Source: Nostoc sp. GT001 (GTDB lineage Bacteria > Cyanobacteriota > Cyanobacteriia > Cyanobacteriales > Nostocaceae). From it: a DNA stretch of 60,030 nucleotides. The notes under the pieces were generated by a model. That model had not been told where the DNA came from. It saw only the letters and a list, made by a program, of their open reading frames with translations, and did no database searches. Shown one piece after another: positions 8,253 to 15,473 of the stretch. Where the stretch lies: NCBI RefSeq assembly GCF_030382115.1, contig NZ_JAUDRJ010000003.1:4637091-4697120 (forward strand), written 5' to 3'. A program made the position numbers and the translations under genes. Every line of letters begins with the position of its first letter. Within the stretch, counting starts at the first letter, position 1.

Positions 8253-8404
8253 TTGCCTGTGTAAAATGAGACTGTTGGAAAACTATATCCAAATCACGGT
8301 TATACTTTCTCATAAAACCACCAAAATATTTGGGGGCAATGGCCAAAAAGTTCTTAGCTTGGGAAAGATATATCAGACTTTAATAACTATTAGAGGTGGC
8401 TGTA

Positions 8405-9109
8405 ATGCCGACGATTCATTTTGTGGATGGTGAAAAAGGCGGGGTAGGAAAATCTCTCTTTGCCAGGACAATGATTCAGTATTGTTTGGATAAGAGAATT
8501 CCATTTGTACCCGTGGAGACAGATAGATCGAATCCAGATGTAGCAGGGGTATATAAGGAGATATGTAAATATGCTGTGTTTAGTGAGAATGAACGACAGG
8601 CAAATAAGGCAGATAGAATATTTGAGTGGGCGATAGAGAAACCAGTAATTGTGAATTTAGCCGCACAATCCCATAGAGCAGTACAAGGGTGGATTGAATC
8701 TAATCAATTACTTGAACTAGGAAGTTCGCAGGGAGTTCTGTTTTGCAAATGGTTTGTATCGACAGGAGGATACGACAGCATCAACCTGTTTGCTCAATCA
8801 GTGAATACTTACGGTGATAAAATCCCTCATATTCTGGTGAGGAATTTAGGGCTGTGTGATGATTGGGAGCATCTAGAGTCAGACTCAAACTATCAGAACA
8901 TAGTAAATAAATATCAGATAAAAGTTATAGATTTTCCGAAGTTAGCATACAGAGAAAGAAACATCATTGACCAAAATCGCCTAACTTTTGCAGAGGCTAG
9001 AGAGTATAAAGAATTTGGAATAATTGGGAAACAGAGAATAGTGAATTTTTTGAAGCTTGCTTATGGTGCTTTTGAGAAAGTAGGTATCTGGTATGAAAAA
9101 GTTGAGTAG
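8405..9109 (+). CDS. ParA/MinD-like P-loop ATPase, MobD-like
   Basis: About 235 residues starting MPTIHFVDGEKGGVGKS, a deviant Walker A with the signature lysine (KGGVGKS) of the ParA/MinD/MipZ group. PFVPVETDRSNPDV gives the A-prime Asp, and PVIVNLAAQSHRAVQGWI takes the Walker B place. The C-terminal half (about 140-234) is not obviously ParA. It resembles the plasmid mobilisation-associated MobD-like proteins seen in Nostoc genomes; this label is from memory. Start ATG 8405 follows GAGGTGG; a GTG at 8396 is in frame. No ParB, relaxase or partner gene is adjacent, and repeats flank it on both sides (8212-8252, 9115-9161), so it is likely an acquired orphan. Confidence 0.8.
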   Translation: MPTIHFVDGEKGGVGKSLFARTMIQYCLDKRIPFVPVETDRSNPDVAGVYKEICKYAVFSENERQANKADRIFEWAIEKPVIVNLAAQSHRAVQGWIESNQLLELGSSQGVLFCKWFVSTGGYDSINLFAQSVNTYGDKIPHILVRNLGLCDDWEHLESDSNYQNIVNKYQIKVIDFPKLAYRERNIIDQNRLTFAEAREYKEFGIIGKQRIVNFLKLAYGAFEKVGIWYEKVE

Positions 9110-9114
9110 TAGTC

Positions 9115-9161
9115 ATTTGTCATTGGTCATTTGTCATTAGTACCAATGACCAATGACAAAT
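9115..9161. repeat. long hairpin, dispersed repeat
   Basis: A 17-bp perfect stem (ATTTGTCATTGGTCATT with its complement) around a 13-nt loop. The sequence is built from repeated GTCATTTGTCATTGG-like blocks. It could end transcription of the ATPase gene. Confidence 0.8.
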
Positions 9162-9185
9162 CTTAGCAGGAGATTGGATGGGGGT

Positions 9186-9202
9186 GCGATGGCGTACCCG
9201 CC
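9186..9202. repeat. third copy of the 17-bp repeat
   Basis: An exact copy of GCGATGGCGTACCCGCC, as at 1732 and 1759, just upstream of the methyltransferase gene and followed closely by a HIP1 site. Confidence 0.75.
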
Positions 9203-9263
9203 TGACGTTGGCGATCGCTTGGCGAATTTGACTACAATTCTTAGAAAGAGTAGCAAAAATCTA

Positions 9264-9986
9264 ATGTCTAAAAAGTCCGATTCTCAGTTTCAAAATCTCT
9301 TTAGTTCACCCAAATCAAGCAACTGGGACGAAAGATTAGCCCAAATCGCCTATCGCTTTAACCGAGAATATCAACGTGAAACCTTTGAACTTCCAGCAGA
9401 AGTACAGGCGATGCCAATATTTGCCGAGTGGATTGCTGGAAGTTTCTCAGGGAGAATTGCTTCCCCTTTTTGGGAAATTGCTAAACCTCAAAAAAACCAA
9501 CACTGTATAGATATTGGCTGTGGGATCAGCTTTTTAATCTATCCTTGGCGGGATTGGCAAGCATTTTTTCATGGGCAAGAAATTAGTAATGTGGCACGCG
9601 ATACCCTGAATTCTCGTGGGCCACAGTTGAATTCTAAGCTGTTCAAAGGGGTTGAGTTGGGAGCAGCCCATCAGTTAAACTATCCACCAGAGCAATTTGA
9701 CTTAGCGATCGCCACAGGATTCAGCTGCTATTTTCCACTCGAATACTGGAATGCTGTACTAGCAGAAGTCAAGCGGGTGTTAAAGCCAGGTGGACATTTT
9801 GTGTTTGACGTTCTCAACCCAGAACAGCCTTTAGCAGAAGATTGGGCAGTTCTAGAAACCTATTTGGGAGCTGAAGTGTTTTTAGAGCCTTTGGCTAAGT
9901 GGGAAAAAACGATTAAGGCGGCTGGTGCTAAAATAATGACGCAGAAATCAGGGGAATTATTCGAGTTGTATAAGGTGCGATTTTAA
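9264..9986 (+). CDS. class I SAM-dependent methyltransferase
   Basis: 240 residues from ATG 9264 (MSKKSDSQFQNLF). Motif I is HCIDIGCGISF near residues 76-86. Further motifs are LGAAHQLNYPPEQFDLAIA and EVKRVLKPGGHFVFDVLN, giving the Rossmann-like fold with post-motif III. The C-terminus ends YKVRF. The frame is open upstream to 9153 but passes through a dispersed repeat copy (9186-9202), so the longer start is rejected. The substrate is unknown. Confidence 0.85.
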   Translation: MSKKSDSQFQNLFSSPKSSNWDERLAQIAYRFNREYQRETFELPAEVQAMPIFAEWIAGSFSGRIASPFWEIAKPQKNQHCIDIGCGISFLIYPWRDWQAFFHGQEISNVARDTLNSRGPQLNSKLFKGVELGAAHQLNYPPEQFDLAIATGFSCYFPLEYWNAVLAEVKRVLKPGGHFVFDVLNPEQPLAEDWAVLETYLGAEVFLEPLAKWEKTIKAAGAKIMTQKSGELFELYKVRF

Positions 9987-9994
9987 AAATACTA

Positions 9995-10423
9995 TTACTC
10001 AGGGATAAGTGGACTTAATGGATCTAAAGAAGTTGTAAAAACAAAATAGATTACCCCAGTTCCAAGAATCATCACAGCGAGACTGAACAGCAACACCCAA
10101 CGGTCTGTTGGTTCATAAGTATCTTCTTCAATATCACGACGAACAGCAAAATAGTGTGACGTTGAAAGCCACACTGTAATTAAACCCACCAGCGAGAAGA
10201 CTAAACCTAACTTCCAGCCGTTGCCAGGACGCGGTACTAAAGGTACATGGAAGGCACGCAAACGTACAATAACAACACCAAAGCCTAAAAGAGCGATCCC
10301 TGTTCGCATCCAAGCAAGGTAGGTACGCTCATTTGCCAAGTGATCTCGGATTCTGGACGGATTCAGTCGTCCTGGCTTTTTTTTATCTTTATCTTCTTCT
10401 GTAGGTTTCAATTTTAACTGCAT
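9995..10423 (-). CDS. DUF202 (YidH-type) membrane protein
   Basis: 142 residues from ATG 10423, with AAGGG 8 nt upstream. A charged N-terminus (TEEDKDKKKPGRL) precedes the DUF202 hallmark ANERTYLAWMRTGIAL. Three membrane helices are evident: GIALLGFGVVIVRL, LGLVFSLVGLITVWL and LLFSLAVMILGTGVIYFV. Function unknown. The frame extends upstream to 10567, but that sequence is not family-like. It is convergent with the methyltransferase gene, 8 bases away. Confidence 0.88.
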   Translation of the reverse strand: MQLKLKPTEEDKDKKKPGRLNPSRIRDHLANERTYLAWMRTGIALLGFGVVIVRLRAFHVPLVPRPGNGWKLGLVFSLVGLITVWLSTSHYFAVRRDIEEDTYEPTDRWVLLFSLAVMILGTGVIYFVFTTSLDPLSPLIPE

Positions 10424-10790
10424 CAATAATACCCTTATCCCCAAAGCGGCTCTGATCAAAAAAATGCGGAGGTAGTAGGAAATCTCTTTCCAGATTACTT
10501 GCACCCAGCGCAATAGTTGCGCTACTGAAATATACTTGTTGTGATTGTACATTTTTTTCAAATTCAAAATTTATTTTAATGCAGATATGTAAATAAAACA
10601 AGCCTGACAGAATAATTCGTAATTCGTAATTGATGATATAGAGCAAGTGTAAGTAATAAGGTGTCGTTAAAAAAACAGCCAAGATCGGAGAGGTTTTTCA
10701 TCAGTGCTTATCCTGTTTATCCTCTGATTTTGGCTGTTACCCTATTTAAATTTAGAAAACTCATTCAAAAATAGACTATGGACTTCTATT

Positions 10791-11453
10791 TCAAGACTGA
10801 TTGCTAGGCGCATTAGGAACTCGTGTATCTATGAGAGCCTGTGATATATCTGGGATAAACCAGTTAGCCTCTTTGCTGTTAAGAACTTTCACAGTCGGAA
10901 CATTCAATTCAATCGCAGCAGTATCTGGATTCTTCTTAATCACCAACTGAGTTCCATCAAGTATCTTGAGAGCAACCGGGCCTGTCAATTCTTGACCTTG
11001 CCCATTAGGGCTAGAAGTAAAATTTTCTACTTTGGCATCATTCGCTAGATAGATGCCATCACAATCCCAGTTCTTTTTAGTAGACTGACCATTAGCGAGA
11101 AAATACAAACCATTTTCGTATACGGCATCTTCATTGTCTTCATCATTTGGTCTTTTGCCGTAAACTGCTATGGTATTACCTGTTTGGTTATTACATTGAC
11201 CCCAGTTAATTCCCGTCTCTAAAGCATATTTTTGCAGTGTTAATTCCTCGGTTCTCTTTTTAATTTCTTCTGGTGTAAGACTTTCAACTTGAGTTTGGGT
11301 ATCTTTGGTCTGAGAGAGTTCGTTAAGAGCTTTAATGACTTCGATATAGTCAGGGTTTTTGCTAAATTTTGGTCTATCAGCAAAAGAAGGTTGAGCAAAA
11401 GCGAAATTAGCGACAATCATTAAGACAATTAGCAGAGATTTCCAGATTTTCAT
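10791..11453 (-). CDS. secreted protein of unknown function
   Basis: 221 residues starting MKIWKSLLIVLMIVANFAFA with a clear Sec signal peptide, probable cleavage after PSFA. The mature part has two cysteines in short contexts (GQCNNQTG, WDCDGIYL) that could form a disulfide, a charged helix (ESLTPEEIKKRTEEL) and a beta-rich C-terminal half. I do not recognise the family. Start ATG 11453 is chosen for the signal peptide; the frame is open to 11540, which overlaps the stop of the upstream CadD-like gene. The two may form one transcript. Confidence 0.75.
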   Translation of the reverse strand: MKIWKSLLIVLMIVANFAFAQPSFADRPKFSKNPDYIEVIKALNELSQTKDTQTQVESLTPEEIKKRTEELTLQKYALETGINWGQCNNQTGNTIAVYGKRPNDEDNEDAVYENGLYFLANGQSTKKNWDCDGIYLANDAKVENFTSSPNGQGQELTGPVALKILDGTQLVIKKNPDTAAIELNVPTVKVLNSKEANWFIPDISQALIDTRVPNAPSNQS

Positions 11454-11532
11454 GTTTTGATTCCTGTTGATAAGTAAGATATTTTGCAGTTGGGAATTGA
11501 TTTTGGTGACAAAATTCATCATGCACTTCATT

Positions 11533-12243
11533 TTAGACAATTAATTTTTCTTGTTCTTCACTCGATGGCTGAGTATTGAAACCTAAAATTAATGAGAATA
11601 TATAACTAGAAACTACAGATAGAAGAGTCCAAATGACATTTTCTGTAACAATAAATACACCCAAACCAATCAATATACAAGGGACAAAAGTATTACCATT
11701 TTCAGTTAAAAAGGTTGCGATCGCAGGCAAGTAGGTTAACTTGTAAGCGGTATAACACCATACACCTACTAGGGTAAAGAATACACTTATAATCACCAGC
11801 AGACTGTCTAATTCTGAGTTGGCAAACAGGGGCACATAGACGCTGATATTATCACTGCCATTAGCAAAGGCGATCGCAGCGACATTGCAAGTTTGCCCAG
11901 AGAGAAAACTCTTAACGATAGAGGGACAAGACGGCTCGGTTTCTTCTTCAGCTTCCTCTGGTGAATCCTCTTCGCGTTTTAGTAAACTGCTCATACCAAT
12001 GATTATTGGCATTAAACCAAGTAGTCTAATCCAGTCCTCTGGTATAAACAGTCCACCAAAGAAACCGGGAAGGCTAGCAAAGATCAATGCCGCAAAGCCG
12101 AGATACTGACCAGCAAGGATGTGACGATTGCGGAACGTTTTACTTATTTGCGAAAAAAGTAACGTCAGAATGACAATATCATCGATGTTGGTAGCAGTGA
12201 ATGCGGTAATCCCTGTGGTAATCGCAGTTGCTAAATCGCTCAT
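11533..12243 (-). CDS. CadD-type cadmium resistance transporter family protein
   Basis: 236 residues with about six membrane helices. The paired motifs ATNIDDIVIL (near the N-terminus) and ANGSDNISVY (after the central loop) mark the CadD branch of the LysE/RhtB-like superfamily. The central cytoplasmic loop is strongly acidic (EEDSPEEAEEETE), which may bind cations. Predicted role: cation efflux, possibly Cd(II); the metal is inferred from the family only. A divergent LysR-type gene starts at 12438 with a 194-base gap, the usual place for the regulator, but that gene is degraded. Confidence 0.85.
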   Translation of the reverse strand: MSDLATAITTGITAFTATNIDDIVILTLLFSQISKTFRNRHILAGQYLGFAALIFASLPGFFGGLFIPEDWIRLLGLMPIIIGMSSLLKREEDSPEEAEEETEPSCPSIVKSFLSGQTCNVAAIAFANGSDNISVYVPLFANSELDSLLVIISVFFTLVGVWCYTAYKLTYLPAIATFLTENGNTFVPCILIGLGVFIVTENVIWTLLSVVSSYIFSLILGFNTQPSSEEQEKLIV

Positions 12244-12437
12244 TTATGGATGTCCTTATTTTCATGCTTGGGCATTTGGCATTTCCCTCTGCTCTCTACT
12301 TCGGAGCGTTTAAGTCCGTGCCGAAGCTTTGATTTACACTTTAGTCAAACTAACCGATAGAATCAAATGCTTTTATTTGTCAAAATGATAAATGAAAGTG
12401 ATTAAAATTTTGACATCAAGTCTTAGGGATACGATAA

Positions 12438-13262
12438 ATGGCAGGAATGACGCTTGAGCAGCTAAAAATATTTTTGGCTGTGGCGCACAACTTACACTTT
12501 ACTCGCGCAGCAGAGGAGCTTTATATTACACAACCTGCCGTCAGTGCAGCGATTCACAACTTAGAGCAAGAATACGGAGTGAAACTATTCCATCGGATTG
12601 GTCGCCATATTGAGATTGCTGAAGCGGGTAAATTACTGCAAGTGGAAGCGCAGAAAATTCTCGATCAAGTTTCCTTAACAGAAAGGGGATTGCGAGAATT
12701 GAACAATCTGCAACGGGGAGTGAATTGAAATTAGGGTCGCAAGTCTGACTGCTATTGGTAACTATTGGCTACCAAGTAAAATTAGTGAGTTTAAGAGCCA
12801 ATATCCTGAGTATCCAGATTGACTGTACTCTTGCCAATGCAGAAACGATTTGTGTCGGTACAGCGATGGGACAGTTTGATTTAGGTTTGGTGGAAGGAGA
12901 TGTGAAGCCAGCACTTCAGAATACTTTAGACTATGAAATGGTGGGGAGCGATCGCTTGCAAATTGTAGTTGGTCAAAAACACCCTTGGTTTGAGTGGGGA
13001 GAAATTGATTTAAGCCAACTAACTCAAACTCCGTGGGTGATGCGGGTGCGGGAATCTGGTACACAACAAAGATTTGAGGAAGCGTTGCAAAATTGGGGGA
13101 TAAACCTCAGCGACCTGAATGTAATTTTAGTGTTCACCAGTGGTGAGATGGCAAAAGCCGCGATTGAAAATGGCGTAGGTGCAACTGGAATTTCTGAGTT
13201 GATGGTAAAAAAGAAATCCAGTTAGGGACTCTGCGGGCAATTAGAGTTATTGATAACCGAGA
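12438..13262 (+). pseudogene. LysR-type transcriptional regulator, degraded by several frameshifts
   Basis: The N-terminal winged helix-turn-helix is intact: LEQLKIFLAVAHNLHFTRAA and ITQPAVSAAIHNLEQEYG. The frame breaks just after LRELNNLQRG, where a 2-nt excess gives VN-stop at 12728. The effector domain continues in other frames: GNYWLPSKISEFK, a stop after YPEYPD near 12819, then IDCTLANAETI through GVGATGISELMV. A further shift at an A-run near 13212 precedes LGTLRAIRVIDNREG. At least three shifts are therefore visible. The C-terminus runs directly into a dispersed repeat (13278-13371). The gene probably once regulated the divergent CadD-like transporter. Confidence 0.85.
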
Positions 13263-13277
13263 AGGCAAGGGTACGAT

Positions 13278-13371
13278 GCCTACGTCGGTCACTGAGCCTG
13301 TCCTGAGCGTAGCCGTTGGCGCAGCCTCTCGTAGAGAAGGGCGCAGCCGAAGTGCAGACTACGCCTACGCA
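13278..13371. repeat. dispersed GC-rich repeat block
   Basis: Contains GGTCACTGAGCCTG, GAGCGTAGCCG, the palindrome-like CTCTCGTAGAGA and GCAGCCGAAGTGCAGAC. Parts recur at 8223-8250, 55491-55520 and about 59120. It replaces the expected end of the LysR gene. Confidence 0.65.
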
Positions 13372-13611
13372 GAAATAGTTCGACCTTTTTCAAAATCAAG
13401 CATCGTCAGCGTTTTCAAACTGCTCTTTCCAAAGTCTTTGAACAAATGTTGATATCGTCTGTGTTGGATGGTTCACATCAACATTTATCAGTTATTTAAA
13501 GGAGATTGGGGATTGGGCACAACCCTGATTTCTCACCACACCTCTTAAAGCCTACGCAAGTGCCGGGGAGAAGTAATGAGTAAGAAGTAATGAGTAAGAA
13601 GTAAGAAGTTT

Positions 13612-13692
13612 TTACTCATTACTCATTACTCATTACTCATTACTCATTACTCATTACTCATTACTCATTACTCATTACTCATTACTCATTAC
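13612..13692. repeat. heptanucleotide tandem repeat (TTACTCA)n, STRR type
   Basis: About 11.5 perfect copies of the 7-mer TTACTCA. Just upstream (13570-13610) lie partial copies of the complement (GTAATGAGTAAGAA), so the whole block can fold back. Short tandem heptamers are characteristic of heterocystous cyanobacterial genomes. The 500-base gap around it holds no gene. Confidence 0.9.
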
Positions 13693-13778
13693 TTCTCCTC
13701 TGCTCCATCAAACGCCTTGAGCTTGTGAGAAATGCGGGACAAGAGGCAGAGGGGAAAAACTTACTGCTCCCCTGCTCC

Positions 13779-14147
13779 CTACACCTTCCGCATATTTCTA
13801 CTGATGGGGTCAAAACCTCTAGAAAAGCGCGTACTTTCATCATAGTAAGCGCCAGTTAGATTAGCTCCATACAACTTGGCATAGTTGAGTTTTGCTCCTC
13901 GAAGATTTGCTTCATTGAGATTGGCACCACTCAAATTAGCTCTGGTCAAATTCGCTTTGGCTAAATTAGTACTACTCAAATCTGCTCCCCAGAGTTTAGC
14001 TTTAGCTAAGTTAACTCCACTCAAGTCAGATCCCCATAAATTAATTCCAGAGCAATCGGCTCCAATCAGCTTGTCCCCACTCAAGTTGACGGCTGGAAAA
14101 TATCTTTCTCCTGCGGCAAAACGCCTTTTTAATTCTTCAGCATTCAT
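13779..14147 (-). CDS. pentapeptide-repeat protein
   Basis: 122 residues. Residues 22 to about 105 are tandem A(D/N)LXX repeats (NLSGANLNEANLRGAKLNYA and similar), giving a right-handed quadrilateral beta helix of about four coils. The N-terminus MNAEELKRRFAAGERYF is a common cap of cyanobacterial family members. The start ATG 14147 overlaps the upstream gene by 11 bases, so the two are probably translationally coupled. Function unknown. Confidence 0.9.
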   Translation of the reverse strand: MNAEELKRRFAAGERYFPAVNLSGDKLIGADCSGINLWGSDLSGVNLAKAKLWGADLSSTNLAKANLTRANLSGANLNEANLRGAKLNYAKLYGANLTGAYYDESTRFSRGFDPISRNMRKV

Positions 14148-14460
14148 GCGTCGCGTTCACCTTCTTTAGCAATACAGAAGTTATTTGTTTCCATTCTTGG
14201 CTTAGTTCTCCTGAAAATACTGGCTGACCACTGCGTTGATACCAGAAATGGGCATTTTTCAAATCGCCTTCTTTGCGGTGCAGATAAGCATGAACCCAAG
14301 CACTGTCAGCATCACTGGCATTTGCAACTATTTCATGAGCCTTGCTCCAATCACCTTTGTTGTCATACCACATTGCTTGCAGCCCTTTTGGTAGTGTCTG
14401 AGGACATGGGCGCTGCTTTTCGATCAATCGCAGGAATTCCTCTGTATTCACGATCGCCAC
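14137..14460 (-). CDS. conserved hypothetical protein
   Basis: 107 residues, probably soluble and helical. The sequence LPKGLQAMWYDNKGDWSKAH followed by WVHAYLHRKEGDLKNA and FWYQRSGQPV looks like two TPR-like helical hairpins and recurs in many bacterial hypothetical proteins. No catalytic motif is seen. It is the first gene of a two-gene unit with the pentapeptide protein (11-base overlap). Confidence 0.8.
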   Translation of the reverse strand: MAIVNTEEFLRLIEKQRPCPQTLPKGLQAMWYDNKGDWSKAHEIVANASDADSAWVHAYLHRKEGDLKNAHFWYQRSGQPVFSGELSQEWKQITSVLLKKVNATHEC

Positions 14461-14604
14461 CCAACAAGAATTAAACTTCTATTTCTAAGATACTCCTCAG
14501 TTTTAGGGGAGCAGGGGAGCAAGAAAGAAGTTACAGTCAGTTTTTCTCCTCTGCACCTCTGCCCCTCTGCCCCTCTGCTCCCCTGCCTCTTGTGCCCTTC
14601 ATTT

Positions 14605-15186
14605 CTACTTAACTGGAATAACTTCAAACTGGAAAGTACCGATCAAACGGTTATCAATATAGACTTCTATTCTATGCTTACCAACGGGATCGCCAGCGGC
14701 GATTGTCCAAAAATTCTCAATTACACCTTCTGGAGCCGATTGTGTGCGACGTGTTACAGATGTCTTGCCGTCTGCTGATATTGAGAAATCTTCACCATTA
14801 TCTGTACCCCAAGTTTCTGGAGGTTTTGGTAAATACAAGACTTCACGCCATTTCACTTCACCTTGGTAGTTTTTGAGTTTAATCCGCCACCCGTAAGTAT
14901 TTCCTTCCTGAAGTGGCACTCTTGTTGTCTGAAAAATGGTAACGTTTCCTTTGGAGTCAACTCTCTTCAGACCAAACTCGGTGTTACTGACAGTAATCTG
15001 TTTTGCATTCGTTGGCGCCGGAGATGATATGGCGTTTTCTACCAAAACAGAAGTAGCGTTGATTGGCTTAGAACCGATGACCCCAGATATTAGCCAAAAA
15101 GCAGCTAGCACAGCAGTAGTAGTCCAAATTCTCATTAGTATGGTTTTCCTATCAGACTTTTGGTACTTATTCAAGTAATCTGCCAT
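14605..15186 (-). CDS. membrane-anchored or secreted protein, DUF3859-like
   Basis: 193 residues: a basic N-terminus (LNKYQKSDRKTI), one hydrophobic segment (WTTTAVLAAFWLISGVIG, residues about 21-38) acting as signal or anchor, then a beta-rich domain. The pattern TRVPLQEGNTYGWRIKL, VLYLPKPPETW, DNRLIGTFQFEVI recalls DUF3859, a predicted beta-sandwich of unknown function; this assignment is tentative. Start ATG 15186. It is monocistronic. Confidence 0.7.
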   Translation of the reverse strand: MADYLNKYQKSDRKTILMRIWTTTAVLAAFWLISGVIGSKPINATSVLVENAISSPAPTNAKQITVSNTEFGLKRVDSKGNVTIFQTTRVPLQEGNTYGWRIKLKNYQGEVKWREVLYLPKPPETWGTDNGEDFSISADGKTSVTRRTQSAPEGVIENFWTIAAGDPVGKHRIEVYIDNRLIGTFQFEVIPVK

Positions 15187-15286
15187 GTTTTCCGGGTCAA
15201 GGTTAGCGATGGTTAGACAAAGACGAAATTGCTTTGATAAATTTGGCGGATTTAATCAACCCACTGACTTTGGTTAACATAACCTT

Positions 15287-15333
15287 GTTCCCAGTCTGAA
15301 GACTGGGAACGAATTCCAAGAGGCTCTGCCTCT
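15287..15333. repeat. two dispersed palindromes
   Basis: GTTCCCAGTCT-GA-AGACTGGGAAC (15287-15310) is followed by AGAGGC-TCT-GCCTCT (15319-15333). Both look like dispersed repeats of Nostoc-type genomes. The rest of the 287-base gap contains a common AATTCTGAATTCTGA repeat and no gene. Confidence 0.75.
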
Positions 15334-15473
15334 GGTCAAGAAAGAGGAGGTTGGTAATTACTCTACAAGACACTTCGCAACGGGATAGTGTCGCATGGAT
15401 ATAGTATTCTAAATCCTGAATTCTGAATTCTGACTCCTTCTTTATCTCTTCCTTTTCTAATCACACTTTGCAC

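Noticed and set aside
8200..8433. 77-residue ORF before the ParA/MobD-like gene
   Set aside because: Starts in a terminator and dispersed repeat and overlaps the supported ATPase start.
13565..13695. Possible CRISPR array
   Set aside because: Units are contiguous 7-mers without spacers, so it is a simple tandem repeat.
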